Below are positions 41,614 through 53,933 of a stretch of DNA of 64,000 nt, piece after piece. Numbering within the stretch: the first letter of the stretch is position 1; each line of letters opens with the position of its first letter. Origin of the DNA: Isoetes taiwanensis (lineage: Eukaryota > Streptophyta > Lycopodiopsida > Isoetales > Isoetaceae). The position numbers were made by a program, and so were the translations under genes. Under the pieces are notes generated by a model. It ran no database searches. It saw nothing but the letters and a program-made list of their open reading frames with translations, and was not told the origin of the DNA. The stretch covers positions 620,001 through 684,000 of the forward strand of contig JAJEKV010000165.1 of assembly GCA_021234155.1 (NCBI GenBank). Direction: 5' to 3'.

Positions 41614-43530
41614 CGGGGCTGACGTGTTTGACGGGCCGTTAAAGGCCGTCAGAAGTAGATCGAACTCTAGAAGATGGACACATTGAAGACAAGCAATCAT
41701 GTGTACTACACTTTACACCATACGATACAATACAAATACAAAGTACTTCTTTGATGTTATTTTAAATTTCAAAATACAAATACAATATGAAGTTTCACAT
41801 TATTTTACTGAAATTTAAGCCGCCAATTGACAACACTTGTGTGATAAAATTAGCAAGTCAATTCTTTAGTTTATAGTACCGCCATAAGCAGTTCCTTGTT
41901 AGAAATTTTAGTTCAGAAACTTGGGGTTTTATTTCGTCATCTATCAATGGCTTATTTTTTCAGTCCACACCAGCTATCAACTGTAGTTTGTCTTTTTCCC
42001 ACTCTAGGGGTCACACATACCTTAAAAGTTAGACATCAAGTTGGACATCGATGCAACTTGTAGACACTTTCTTCTCGACACAGACTGAATAGTTGTTCTC
42101 GAGATAGAATAAAATAAAGAGTTAAACTGTAATCCGTAGAACTTGATCATGCTTAACTATCCCAATACAGCCTTCCACAGTTATTCCAACTTCTTTGCAA
42201 TTCCAAATGGGTATTGCAATTGGTATATTGAGAGCATTATTTCCATATGGTAGAGATGTATCTTGATCTAGTAAGTCTTAGAATACTTCTACCTTTGAAT
42301 GTAATAGATCTGCCCATTGCTAATTTCATCTCGATGGCTTCGATCTGTCCACGACACTCATCCATGGTAGATGTATCTTGATTCCATAATGTGTAACATA
42401 TGGAGGCCCACATCACTAATTGACACTTCTAGTGTGGTTCTCGAAGTGGACATTATCTCATGCTAACGCATACCTCGCCACCAACTTGTCTAACGTGCTT
42501 ATTATCTTATACTCTCAACCCACATCAAAGTGATGCTTAGGGCACTAAAATAAGCTCATCAAATCAAAGAAATCAAACTCTTCTCGACAATGTTCTTCAT
42601 TCAGGATTCTTCGTATCTCTGGAATCCAAATAAGCTTAACATACCGGCTTCAGACTGTGACGTCTATACTAATATTGGAGGAGGAGTTTAAACATGCATT
42701 AGAATGGGAAAAAAATAAGGAAAAAGAAACAAAGAACTTGTCATTACATGTATCACTTTGCATTATGTGCACTATATTAAGTGCAATAAAGTATGCCATC
42801 AATAAGAAAGCATCAAATAATCGCTTTTTTTGGACATGTATCATAGAAAATGATAAGGAACGTTAAAATATTGGCAATCATCCTAATACATAAATGCAAT
42901 TTTATAAAGAGTGTTATAAAATATATCCTCTAATCTAACATTCACTATAGCACAAGTACATGAGTGAGTTCTTAATAAATAGTTCTTTTGAAAAGTAGAT
43001 TCAAAAGACCACATGCCTCAGGTAATTGTAACCCATTTTAAACTCATGCTTTCCTCTTTAGTAACACACACTACATCATGCCATATCCGTTGCTCAATAT
43101 AGATAGCATGGTCTTGAAAGTTTTGGCAGTCGTGGTATATTATATGCTTCCCCAATACTTTTATTTAGTTGATCACGTCATGTATGCGAACTCAGATCTC
43201 AGATTCAGCGTTGCTTACAAGTGTGATCTAGGTAGAGGTTAGGGGTTCTCTGAAAGCAAGATTGTAAGATACCTACTCTAGGAGCATGGGGTGATGGTTA
43301 GGCGGATCAAACGATGCAGGACGAGTTGTGTTGTCAATATGAAGGTGCTGCAGTTGAGCATGAGGATGGGAAGAACATGTGGGGAAACTGCACATGTGAC
43401 TACTAAAGCTCCAATGTATAATGGAAAGACAAGAAGTGCTTCAAGTGAATCACATGGAGTGCAGATGAAATAATGAGGAAAGACCTTTGAGAGGTCGAAA
43501 AGACCCACCAGAGCCTAAAGCTCCAAATAG
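41614..43530. other. No gene seen
   Basis: AT-rich, short motif-free frames only. No repeat family recognised. Confidence 0.5.
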
Positions 43531-43535
43531 GCAAA

Positions 43536-43715
43536 GGGTGCCACATGGAGGGGGACGTGGACGAATAATATCCAGTAGAGCCGAAAAGCTACAAACTAAT
43601 GATGGGTGCCACGTGGAGGGGGACGTGGAAGAATAATATCCAATAGAGCCGAAAAGCTTCAAATAGATGATGGGTGCTACGTGGAGGGAGGACGTGGAAG
43701 AATAGCGCCCACAAG
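43536..43715. repeat. 68-bp tandem repeat with CACGTGGA boxes
   Basis: Unit GGGTGCCACGTGGAGGGGGA, then CGTGGAAGAATAATATCCA.TAGAGCCGAAAAGCT, repeated 2.6 times with starts at 43536, 43604 and 43672. Each unit has a CACGTG- or CACATG-type core. It lies immediately upstream of the copy of the zinc-finger distal promoter. Confidence 0.88.
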
Positions 43716-43739
43716 GGGGTTTGCTAGGGAGGCATGAAT

Positions 43740-44350
43740 GCGTCTTGGTTGGGGACCAAGTTAAGTGAAAGGGCAAGGGATAGATTTTACTGGCAGGGGG
43801 ACACGTGGAGGGGGAATGTTCAAAGCAGGCGGTGCGGGGGGGTTACAAAGGAGACCTTATGGAGTAGTCAGAATTGGAAGAAGATAGATACATTATAATA
43901 ATGAAGGGAAAAGGCCGGAGAATCCATGCATGTGTGCAGTAGATGGTCCTGACAGCCTTTAGTTCCCATCATCCTTTCCATTGGCCCACCTCCGGCCACG
44001 TGGCCCAATCACAACCACGCCGCTGTCTAGCCTGTGTAACGCCCCCCACTTTATATCTGGCCCTTCAGATTCTTTTGTGGACCATCTTGAGAAAATCTAA
44101 CACGTCGACCTCGTTTGAAATAAGGTGTATTCATATTGTATGTTGGTTGGTGTTGGTCCTATTATTAGTTTCCATTGCTTGTATTCATAGGTGGTTTGTG
44201 TGTATTTGTAGGTTTGTTGGTTTCCTCCCCAATGTTCTTCTCTTTCTTCTATTCTACCCTAGGCTTTGGGGAGTGGTCCTACCTGGCAGTTTGGGAACTC
44301 GTTCATGCATCCCTTCTCATTATTGTGATTACATCACCTTGACCTCTTCC
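43740..44350 (+). repeat. Second copy of the zinc-finger distal upstream segment
   Basis: Matches 515-1110 in direct orientation. It lies about 2.3 kb from zinc-finger gene 2, which points the other way. After about 44350 similarity ends and no zinc-finger frame follows; a short frame at 44410-44619 is not recognised. The promoter copy is therefore orphaned. Confidence 0.75.
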
Positions 44351-45428
44351 TTTTCCTTGTTTCCCTCCAAACTCACCCCCCTTCAACTCCCAAATATACC
44401 ATACCCCACATGACCCAACTTGATCCACTGTATTATTCTCAGCCTCATCCTCTCTTCCATCCTCATCCTATGTGTTCCATCCTCTACAACACAAGCACAG
44501 TGGGAAGAATTTCTCCATCGCTGATCTTTCTGTCGCCGACGGGATCTTGCAACATGCACAACTGGAAGATCACCCGTATTGTTCTTATCAAAGGACATCT
44601 TGCATCATACACCAACTAATAGCTCTCGCAACCAATAGTCTTGTCCACAGTTCTTGCAGCTAACTAACGTCTGCCAACTAAAACTCTTTATGTTCACAAT
44701 TGCCCAACTTGGCATCACATCATGGAAATGTAAATGTCCAAAACTTGCAATCCCAAAACTCTTTATGTTGTGAATTGCCCAACTTGGCATCACATGGAAA
44801 TGTGAATGTCGAAAACTTGCAATTTTAATGTTTGGTTTATATTTCTTTTGCAAACTCAATGGCTTTGGAATTAGTGATATAGGCCAAACTTCTATAAAAA
44901 GGACGAAAATTGCAGCCCTATGCATAGGAGAGGACTCAACTTGAGAGCATTGTTGCCCACTCAATTGATGCATTGAAGTTGCTGCCCCTTTGAACTATGC
45001 GTTGCCTTTAATTTGAATGCAGTTTAGCCAAACCTCTATGATTCCTAGTTCACTAATAGTTAGAGTGCAAAAATATTTTTATATGTGGTTGTGTCTTATG
45101 CCTTAGCATAACTTTTGTAGCAAGCTCAACTAGGAAGTAGATTGATTCCACACCTTTCCTTTTCCATCGAGTTCCAGCCCATCATGTATAATCTATGGTA
45201 TAGCTTTAAACTACTGAAGCAATGTAAAATGGTTGTATAAAAATCCCTCACATTTTACACTGCATGTACATCCTATAGACTATTTAGGTCTCCTATCATG
45301 GATGTAATTATCCCGTGCAATTGTGGAATGGGCAAGGTATTACATATGGTTTTGCATAGTTTAAGAGGGTATTAGTATGCCTAAATCGTATTTTGTTGAT
45401 GTCAGTAAATGGGTTTCGGGTTTTCTAA

Positions 45429-45430
<2 letters not shown>
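44351..45430. other. No supported gene; 75-bp tandem duplication
   Basis: CT-rich to AT-rich. At 44681-44825 a unit AACTCTTTATGTT..GAATTGCCCAACTTGG.. with GGAAATGT.AATGTC.AAAACTTGCAA is duplicated. Frames at 44410-44663 have no recognisable motif, although one (HSGKNFSIADLSVADG..) looks weakly protein-like. Confidence 0.45.
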
Positions 45431-45464
<34 letters not shown>

Positions 45465-45520
45465 AAGGACGAAAGCCAAAAAGTTCATTAATCAGAGTTT
45501 TTTTTTTTGAAGGATAAAGA
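45431..45520 (-). repeat. Two LINE 3' tails in tandem
   Basis: Read on the minus strand: TTTATCCTTC followed by A11, then CTCTGATTAATGAAC and TTTTTGGCTTTCGTCCTTC followed by about 32 A. The second tail sequence is the same as the 3' end of the nested insertion at 48897-49026. One 5'-truncated copy has therefore landed in or at the tail of the longer LINE. Confidence 0.75.
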
Positions 45521-45644
45521 ATTTTCCATTTATAGGTAAACTATTACACAGGCTTATAGCAGATAGACACCCTCCTGAACAAGTTTGAAGAGGGGATAGC
45601 TACAAAGCCCTTTTAGAATCAATGTAGATGCCTTCTTCTTAAGG

Positions 45645-47314
45645 TGGTAGCTTGATGAAACTCTCCCAAACAAGGGAAACATCACCTTCGACCACACACT
45701 TGAACTTTCTAAACTTCTCTATGAGCATGTGCAGTATTTGTGTGGCTGTAGTATATGCATCTTTGCCTAGAGTGAAAGAATTACGCCTTTTCCATATGAC
45801 CCATAATGCCCATGATCTGACAATATGAAAAGCTTTGCGTTTTGAGACTGGCCATTCTACTGATATCTACCTAGAAGGAGATCGTTAGTCCCCAGTGTAT
45901 TGTTGAACATATACATGCACCACGACCACACCACTTGCAGGTCAGTGCACTCTACTAAGCAATGTTCTAGAGACTCTTCATCCATCTTGCACAATGGACA
46001 TAGAGGGCTCACGTTCGCTTTGAATTTGGATACCCTTCTGTTTACCATAGGAACCCTATGAATTACTTGCCATAAAAAAGAATTCACTCGGGGAAGGAGA
46101 AGTTTTATCCATACACCCCTCCAAATTTCCTTCAACTGTGTGTCGGTGACTTGCACATTCCATTGAGCTGGTAGCGATAAAGTACCTTTTGTCTTCTGAC
46201 GCTTATATGTTGATTTCATAAATGACCCCACCTGCAAAGATTGATCGAGAACCCAAGGTTTCTTACTCGTGCTATTTATGTGGTTTGGAAGACTTACTGC
46301 AATACATTCCCACATTGTATTGTCGTTATTCTGGAGGCCAAATTTCTGCTTGAATACCATCCACTCTGTTAACTGACCACCTTCATACCACATTGCACAC
46401 GAACCAATGCCACAACTGATCCATCTTCTCACCACTCTGATGTCAGCTAAAAGGGCCAAAGGACCATTCTTGTTGCGGTAGTTGACTAGAATCCACCATG
46501 GTGGAGTAGTACTCGCTGCACAATTACTGATATTCAATGTGAAGAGCTTTTTCACCACGTCCCACGCGGAAATGAGACCTCTTAAGAACGTTGAGGCCTC
46601 AGAACTTGGTTTCAAGCCATAAAATAGAGACCATGGAAGAGATACTTGTGCTGATACTTTAGCATGTGCACAGGAGAAACATATGGCCTGCGTTATGAGT
46701 TGGAGGCCTGGTGACTTCGTTTTCTCCTCTAAAATATTCCATATGAATTTGGCTACTAGTATTTTGCTTTGTAGGGCTAAGTCAATCATGCCTATTCCCC
46801 CTTCTTCCTTATCTCTTTTACATTTCCACCATGCTATTTTCACTAGTGCTCCTTCCTCGTTGCCTCCCCACATAAAGTTTCTAATTGTCCCTTCCATTTC
46901 TTTTACTTTCTCTGGTGGGGCTATGAGGAGAGATGAGACATAGATGTGCGTGCTGCACAGCACATGCTTCGCTATTACTATCCTGCCAGCCAGTGATAGT
47001 TTTGCGACTTTCCACCAATTCAGATGCTTCTGTAATCCTAATATCATCTCATCCCATACTTTTGTTGAGGGTACTTTAATTCCCACTGGGATTCCAAGAA
47101 GGTTAGAATACTCCCCAGCTTTTATGATTTTCCACGGGAGGCGCTCTAAACACCTGGGATGTGGTCCTTCCCCAGCCCATTGCGCCGAGCATTTCTTCCA
47201 GTTGATGAGACATCCTGAGGCCAAGGAGAAAGTATCTAACAACTGAGTGGCATTCTTTAGATTGCTCTCCTCTGCTACTAGAAACAAAAAAGAGTCATCT
47301 GCAATTGATTGCAT
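45645..47314 (-). pseudogene. LINE ORF2 C-terminal part: RT palm end, thumb and zf-RVT
   Basis: A 485-codon frame starts with MQSIADDSFLFL, a variant of the catalytic Y/FADD box with I at the first position. It then has NWKKCSAQW, YSNLLGIPVGI, LNWWKVAKLSLAGRI and MIRNFMWGG-type motifs. At the C terminus is a zf-RVT region (GVWIKLLLPRVNSFLWQVIHR, CPLCKMDEESLEHCLVEC). Coding similarity continues past the stop at 45857 in another frame (WALWVIWKRRNSFTLGK) to about 45645. Reverse transcription at the nicked target would be its role. It is separated from the upstream RT frame by a frameshift. Confidence 0.9.
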
Positions 47315-48615
47315 ATCTGCTGAGATCCATCCCCCATTTGAAGACCTTCTACTAGACCATCCCTTGAGGCCTGTAGAAATAGCTGTGAAAAAGCTTCTGC
47401 TGCTATGTTAAATAAAAATGGGGCTACTCCTTCGATGACGAATATAGGAGAGGACTCCTCGTTGAGAAGAACAGAGGCCCGTGCGGAGTGGAGTAATCTC
47501 TTAACACTTCCAGTAAAAAATTCCTCGCAACCCAATTTTAACAGCATTTTATATAAAAAGCTCCACCTGATACTATCGTATGCCTTAGTAAAATCCAACT
47601 TGATGTAAGCTACTTTTTGACCTGTATTTTTAGCCCAATACATACCCTCAAAAGCTGCTGCTATATTGTGCAGAATGTTCCTTCCTGGGAGAAAACCTGA
47701 CTGGACGGGGGAGATAGTTTCTGCAAGTATGGGCTTTATTTTCTCTGCCATTCCCTTTGCTATTATCTTATAGAATGCCGACAGCAATGTGATGGGTCTC
47801 TAGTCATTGATAGTACGTAGGTCTTTTCCCTTTGGAATCAAAATGATACAACCTGTATTTAGCTTGAGATCCAGATGGTCTACTTGTTGGAAGTCTGTAT
47901 AAGCTGAGAATACATCAGTTTTAATCCATTCCCAATAAACCTGAAAAAACTCTATTGGAATCCCATCCATCCCCGGACACTTCTCTTTGTCGAGGGCGAT
48001 GACTGCCTGATGCAAATCATCTACAGATAGTGGGCGGCTCAACATTTGGTGTTGCTCATTTGTTATGACTGGAGACACCTTGGAAACCACTAACTCTTCA
48101 AACTCGTCCTGGAACGGCATACGCTTCTCATCGAAGAAGCTTTGAACGTGATCGTGAAGAAACTTATGAAGCCCATCACAACTTTTTAGTATCGACCCAT
48201 CATCAAGTGTAATGCTAGATAATGTTGTTGACCATCTCTTCTGCTTGGCAGCCTTAAAGAAAAACTTAGAGCATTTATCTGCTTGCCTAAGCCAAGTTAA
48301 ACCTGCCTTGCTTCTGTTCTCGACAGTCTTAGTCTCCTCTGACTTTTTAATCTCATCCATTAATTTTTTCTCTTCTGTACCATCATTGGGACCCGCTGCT
48401 CTGAGGGTTGTCAATTGACTGTATAGTTTGTCCAAAGATGCTCTCTCCTCCTGTACTTTTTCTCTCCCCCACAGTTTAGCAAATTGCTTAATATTTGCTA
48501 GTGCTGCCGTTAAGGCGTTCATGCCTGAGTCCTTTATAAATGCCGCTTGCCAAATTTCTTTGCAGTTTGCAGTAAAAGCAGGCTCTTTCAGATACTTGAT
48601 ATTCATTTTAAACAC
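47278..48615 (-). pseudogene. LINE ORF2 reverse-transcriptase fingers/palm
   Basis: Two frames in one phase (48615-47800, 47787-47278) are split by a TAG within ND*RPITLLS, where RT motif 1 normally has NDWRPI. Visible RT motifs are LDKEKCPGMDGIPIEFF, LIPKG, FLPGRNILHN and YIKLDFTKAYDSIRW (catalytic D). The GVRQGCPLSP loop is shortened to EGVAPFLF, a deletion that removes a core motif. Non-functional. Confidence 0.9.
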
Positions 48616-48654
48616 TGTTCTTGAGACTTTTTTCCTACATTCCTAGCATGAAAT

Positions 48655-49551
48655 TACCTGAGGATTATGATCAGATATCGCATTGTCGGTGCAGTTTACT
48701 CTACGAAGAGTTGGGGAAGTGGCGAGTGTATTGTAATTCATGTAACACCTGTCATGTCTAGCGTAAGCTCTACCCTGTCCCACCCAACCATTGCACCATG
48801 TGAAACCTTTATCCCCCTCCAGCTCAATAAATCCACCGGCGTCTAATCAATTTACCCCACTGCTTTTTTTCAAAACCATTAACAATGTCAGATGTTTTTT
48901 TTTTAAGGACGAAAGCCAAAAAGTTTATTAATCAGAGATAAAGTACAAAATTTACATGTCTCATCTAACTTTGTAAGCACACAGAGATGCCACAGGAGCA
49001 CAAGCCTGGAACACAATGTACTTACTAATGTCAGATGTTGCACCACGTCTGTCTTCTGATGTCTCCACTATATTAAAATTGCCCAGCATTAACCATGCTA
49101 TGTGATTACTAAGACTTTTGATTTTATGTCTGAGGGAGGCCCATAGTGCATCTCTTCCCCTGGGATTGTTATGCGCGTAAATATTTAAAATTCCCCATGC
49201 TTGGTTGTTCTGCTGCCACACAATGATGGACCACCTTCCAAATCTATCCGACATAGATGTTGTCACCTTAACCATGTTTTTCCATGCGATTAAGGTACCT
49301 GCACTAGATTTTTCCTTTGCCGAGACAATTCCAACATACTCATTCCCTATTATTTTAAACAGGACATCAGCTTCCTCTTTCTTACACTTGTGTTCTTGAA
49401 AACATATGATATTCGCGTTCACTCTCTTTAGTGCTAGTGAAAGCCTGTTGCTTTTAAACTCCGAGGACTTTACTCCTCTGATATTCCAGCTCACGATTTT
49501 GAAATTCATTATGAGTTTTAAGAGTGTGGCCAACACCTCTATTTTCCACAT
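48655..49551 (-). pseudogene. LINE ORF2 AP-type endonuclease, split by an insertion
   Basis: N-terminal frame 49551-48961, with MNFKIVSWNIRG at 49509: SWNIRG, IICFQEHKC (catalytic E), GRWSIIV, IYAHNN and LGNFNIVE (normally GDFN; the D is changed to N). The C-terminal part resumes after the insertion and, after a frameshift, shows GFTWCNG, RHDRCYMN and AISDHNP (the catalytic SDH) at about 48830-48655. APE-type endonucleases nick the target DNA to prime reverse transcription. Insertion, frameshift and the D-to-N change indicate inactivity. Confidence 0.88.
48897..49026 (-). mobile_element. Nested 130-bp 5'-truncated LINE insertion with 13-bp target duplication
   Basis: Flanked by perfect AATGTCAGATGTT copies at 48884-48896 and 49027-49039. 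On the minus strand the insert ends CTCTGATTAATAAAC.., GGCTTTCGTCCTT plus about A12, the same 3' tail as at 45431-45500. Its 5' part encodes the last residues of a LINE ORF2 and stop. Target-primed reverse transcription with strong 5' truncation explains all features. Confidence 0.92.
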
Positions 49552-49559
49552 CTAGTTTC

Positions 49560-52125
49560 CCTTCAATAGCAACTCACCACCAGCGGGGTTGCTAAAAGGG
49601 GGGCTGAGGCTTTTTTTCTTTTCATCTCACCCATGTTGTCTACATATACATTTGCATCCATCTTATTCTTCTTGCCTATTACGTCATCTGCTGTATCTAT
49701 TTTTGACCCTTCGAAGCTATCCTTTGTGTATCACCAAAGCCATTTTTGGGTGCCACACATCACGTGTATCTTTGCCTGTTGTACCTGCAAGCTCCCCCTT
49801 CTCTATAGAAGTTGCCTCCATGATATATTTAGACAACGACGACAATGGCTGTGGAACCTCTGTAGTTTTTAAGGCCACTGTGTTTTGGGAGCCTCTAAAC
49901 TTCCTGGCAATATTTCTAGCTCTTGTACTATGTTTGGAGGCTACCACTTGCCACTGAACCTCCCCGATTGGGATGTCCTCTTTGGATTTTGGTCTATTAT
50001 GAGGCGTATTTTCAAACATATTTTCAGGAGTGGGTGAGAATGAGGAGATGGCAAATGGGGCTTGTTTCTAGAGTGGGTGTAAATGGAGGGGTGACAAAGA
50101 TTACCGGAGAGGTTCAAGTGTCACTTGACTAATTTCTTTATGTGTAACACCAGCCATAGCAAATGTGTTTCTCGCTCTCTATCTTTGGCCCCGAGGCAAT
50201 GTTATCTTTGGCACTTGTGTGGTCTGACTTGATTACGCCTTCTAGCTCTAAGTTGGGGAGCATCCTCCTTATTTCCCATCCATTTATGAGCTTAAGTAAA
50301 AATTTAAAGCAACACATTCCGCTTTTTACTGTCACTCCTTTGGGGATATGTGTGTTTGCCGATAGCAACACGCATTCTAGGCCCCTTCGAATTGAATTTG
50401 ACACGTATGAGCCTAGTGTGTTAGCAATAGACTTTAAGAACTCGAACTAGCAAGTCCGATGGTAGATCTTCTATTTCAAACCAACATGGGATTTTGATAG
50501 CGAGGTTTGTTTAAGAGAGAAGCCTCGCGTATAGAACTCCGTACGAATAAAGTCTCCTCGCAAAAGGGTCTCACTGCTTCAACTAGTCTATCTACTGCTG
50601 CTTCACAATCAAACATAATAAGAAAGAACTTGTTGCCCAGTGCCTTAAGCGATTGGTGTTGGGGCAAACCTAACCTCTTCAAGTGTGTTGATAGCCACGT
50701 GCTTAATCTGCGCAGGTCCAAGAAGCCCCTTGTAAAAAAACCTACAACTGAGCGCGAGATCAAGCTTTCTAAATACTTTTTATGCACCTCGTGATTAATT
50801 TTTATGACTGGAAAATTATCTTCTACCTCCACAACTCTGTTGGTGCCAATGGCCATTCCTGGTTTAGTGCTTCTAATTTCTGTCCCAAGGTTCTGAATGA
50901 GGCCCATCTCAACCATTTGGGCGCCTCACGGACTCTTGTGCTTCTATTCTTATCTTGAATGTGGTTCTGAATCCACTCTGAAAATCTCGGCTTATTTACT
51001 ACTCTCACTGAATCCTGTCCTTTCCACGCTGAAGCTTTTGGATGACCACCTATGCTTTCTGCTGCCTTTTCTGCCTGATAAGCATCTACCCTCTCATCAG
51101 TTTGATGCACCGCACCTGCACCTGTGCCCTTCCCCTTAATTATATGGCATGCTCCTTTCTCTACAGTTGTTATCACATTTGGTGTAGGTGTTTGAGTCAC
51201 ACCAAATACAGTTGCACCTTTATGTGTGCATGTGTTGTTATGGTTTTCAACATCCATATTTGTCCTGTCACGATTTTGCGATTTATTTTGACTAGCAACG
51301 ACTGGATTAGACTTACCTGTAACGCTTGTTTGATGCCCAATTGCTGTATTGCCTTGTATTTTCCTCGCTAAATTTGTATGCTCCGTGGTGTTCTTTACTA
51401 GTATAGATTCTACCAGCGCAGCTGAATTCTTCCTTAGCTCTGCCAGTTTATCACCAACTATCTTTTTCTTCTCTTACCGCTCCCGCCCCTTTGTTATCTC
51501 TGTTGCCTCTTCCATCATAGAATCTAGACAATCACCGAGTAGCAACCCCTGCTGTGTGGCTATGTTATGCTCATAATCGGCAATGCCTACCCCGGATAGT
51601 CCTGTTTTAAGCCTACGCACTGCCCCAATGGCATTTATACAAAGATCAGAAGCCCTGGCTCCTTCTACATATGCTAAATTCTCAACACCCACATATGCCC
51701 CTGCTGATTTCTCAGCATCCAAAAATGCCCTTTCTGCTATGGGCGGACCTGCTGTGTTTGTAGCTCCATGGCTGCAACTATTTTCTCCCAACGGGCCTGT
51801 TACATGGTGCAGCACAACTGCCACTTTGCTCCTATCTTCCGGAACTGCACGTGCACGGGTCTTGCCTGCCGTAGCTCCATCGACTGATCCTTCACTGCCA
51901 TTTTTGAGGTTGCAACAAGGCCTCTCCCAGATTTGGGGCTTTTGCCCAGGATGCCGGATTCAGACCTTCCTGCAAGTTTTTTGCTGGTCTGGGGCCACCG
52001 AAGGGCCCCCCACGATCAAGAACAGAAGCTCTTGCTACTGCCTCCTGGGCAGCCGCCCGACCTGCCGCTTCTACATCCGCCACGTCAGCCATGCCAAGAG
52101 ATATCATCATCCTGTCAAGCCACAA
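49560..52125 (-). pseudogene. LINE ORF1, heavily frameshifted
   Basis: Minus-strand frames 52125-51892, 51824-51474, 51257-50823, 50916-50476, 50404-50138 and 50019-49717 together form one long ORF1. The N terminus (MWLDRMMISLGMADVADVEAAGRAAAQEA) is alanine-rich. A central region resembles DUF4283-type nucleic-acid-binding domains (FPVIKINHEVHKKYLESL, FFLIMFDCEAAVDRLVE). A basic C-terminal part has PIGEVQWQVV. At least five frame changes exist. ORF1 proteins of plant L1 elements bind the element RNA. Assigned by position and the DUF4283-like part. Confidence 0.7.
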
Positions 52126-52260
52126 CCTATAGTTCTTTCTTTTTTGAAGGTAGCGTTCGTGGCTATTTTATATGGCAAGGCAGGGCGGCGTGGCTATGGC
52201 TTCGTTCTTCTTGGCTGATTGCCTAGCCATGGTCGAGTTCTTCCGGTAGAGTTGCTGGTC

Positions 52261-53933
52261 GAGTTCTTACGACAGTAAAAACAGTTAACAATGATTTCTT
52301 TGTTTTATAATATATTCAGTTTCCATGTCCAGAAATCGTTTTTGCCGTGATAAGTCTATATTACTGGGTTTCTGTTGTTGTTTTAAGAAAGCAAGAGTTC
52401 TTTCAGTGGGAAATCTTTGCGAAGTGCTTCTGCACTGTATTACTGGGTTTACATTGTTGTTGAAAGAAATAGAGAGTTCTTTTGGCCGAAAATCCTTGAG
52501 AATGTGATTCTGCTGCACCAACAAATAAAAAATGAGAATGACATGTTGTTCCTAAACCGTTAAAGACCCCATATTCTAAATTTTCCCTTTAACTATTGCA
52601 TATAATTTCCTTTGATCTGTTGTTTTTTGTAGTTGCACCATATTGTGTGGATGGAGCATGGTATGTTTATCTCTGCTGCATGAATTGCTCAGGAAGTTAT
52701 GCGAGACTTCCTCATGTCAAATGATGTTTGGAATTGTTGTGCAGCTGTATTAATGGAATAACATGTTCTGTGGGAGTTGTTAATGTGAAGTAATGTATTT
52801 GGAGTTGTTCTTCACTCCATAATTGTGACAGTCTGTTATTGCTCTTATGGCAGAAATGTTGATCTGTCTATCATTGCTGGGTACAAAATTGCTAGTGGGG
52901 TACAATTTTGGGCGAAGCACATATTAAGCACGTAAATAAATGGACACTATGAGAAAACCTGGACCATTAGGACCGTCAAAATCAATCAACGGCTAAAATT
53001 TCTTGATATGAGCCCGATGCTTCGTAACAGCAGCGGCACTCCATTTGTGGTATTTGATCCACTTCACCAAATACAGCAAACTATGGCTCATTGGAATCGG
53101 CATCCAAAATTAAGAATCCTTATGAAATTGCAGCTTCTACCTGTGCATATTTTGAGCACAATCATGAAAAATTCGATCAAGGTTGCCATAGAGTAGAAGC
53201 CAATATCTTATAAACTACTTGACGAAATGGATTGCCGTCAGTTCCTATGGATTCTTAGTACAAAAACGTCCTAGGACACCAAGTTTCGGTAAATCAATTG
53301 AGTATTTTCACCGCAAGAGGCAAGTCTATACTGGCCTACAAACATTATCTCCATGATAACATGTTTCAACCGGAAAACTTCACTCCATCTGTCCTCAAGG
53401 TGAAGCAATATCTGTGCACTTTAATACAGCAATTGCATGCAACTTGATCAAGGACAATAATAACCAGATGTTTCAACAGAGTCTCTGTTCCATAGTAAAC
53501 ATAATGAGTGTTTGCCACATTTTTCTAAAGTAAAGGCATGCAGTGGAAAGAAAAAACTAGCCACAAGATGCAACATCACAAAACCAGCAAAACCAATGGT
53601 ACCTGTCATTTGCTAGGCTTCAAGCTTCCTGCATAAATTCCGCTGCATGTTCCAGTGCAGAATTAAATATCTTGACAAGTTGAGTATAAACTTATGAGGA
53701 TGCTCAACATGACGAATGAAACCCAGGACTATTGATAAGGTGTAACACAAACCCAGTCATCCAATGTGCAAATAATATCTAAAATTGAATGTTTAGGTGC
53801 ACAAAAATGAAAAGCTGCACAAAGAAGAAACACAAACACAAAGACGGAGCTTTCTATCATCTAAATTACCGGCATTCCAGTACTATGACCCTATGGAAGT
53901 CTGTGAAGTTGAGGATTATAGATGTGCTCTTAC
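52261..53933. other. No gene seen
   Basis: AT-rich between the LINE 5' end and the XRN fragment. A short internal duplication (TATTACTGGGTTT..TTGTTGTT..AAGA..AGAGTTCTTT) lies at 52360-52480. Small frames (52325-52507, 53008-53196) have no motifs. Confidence 0.5.

Larger units (their letters stand above)
45500..52260 (-). mobile_element. L1-type LINE, nearly complete but inactivated
   Basis: About 6.8 kb on the minus strand in the order ORF1 (about 52125-49600), endonuclease (49551-48655), reverse transcriptase (48615-47278), RT thumb and zf-RVT region (47314-45645), poly-A tail. Multiple stops and frameshifts are present, with a nested 130-bp insertion in the endonuclease. The exact 5' end is not defined; no target-site duplication was identified. 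Confidence 0.85.

Noticed and set aside
43278-43776. Proline/serine-rich minus-strand ORFs (HPSLVCSFSALLD..)
   Set aside because: They are translations of the 68-bp tandem repeat.
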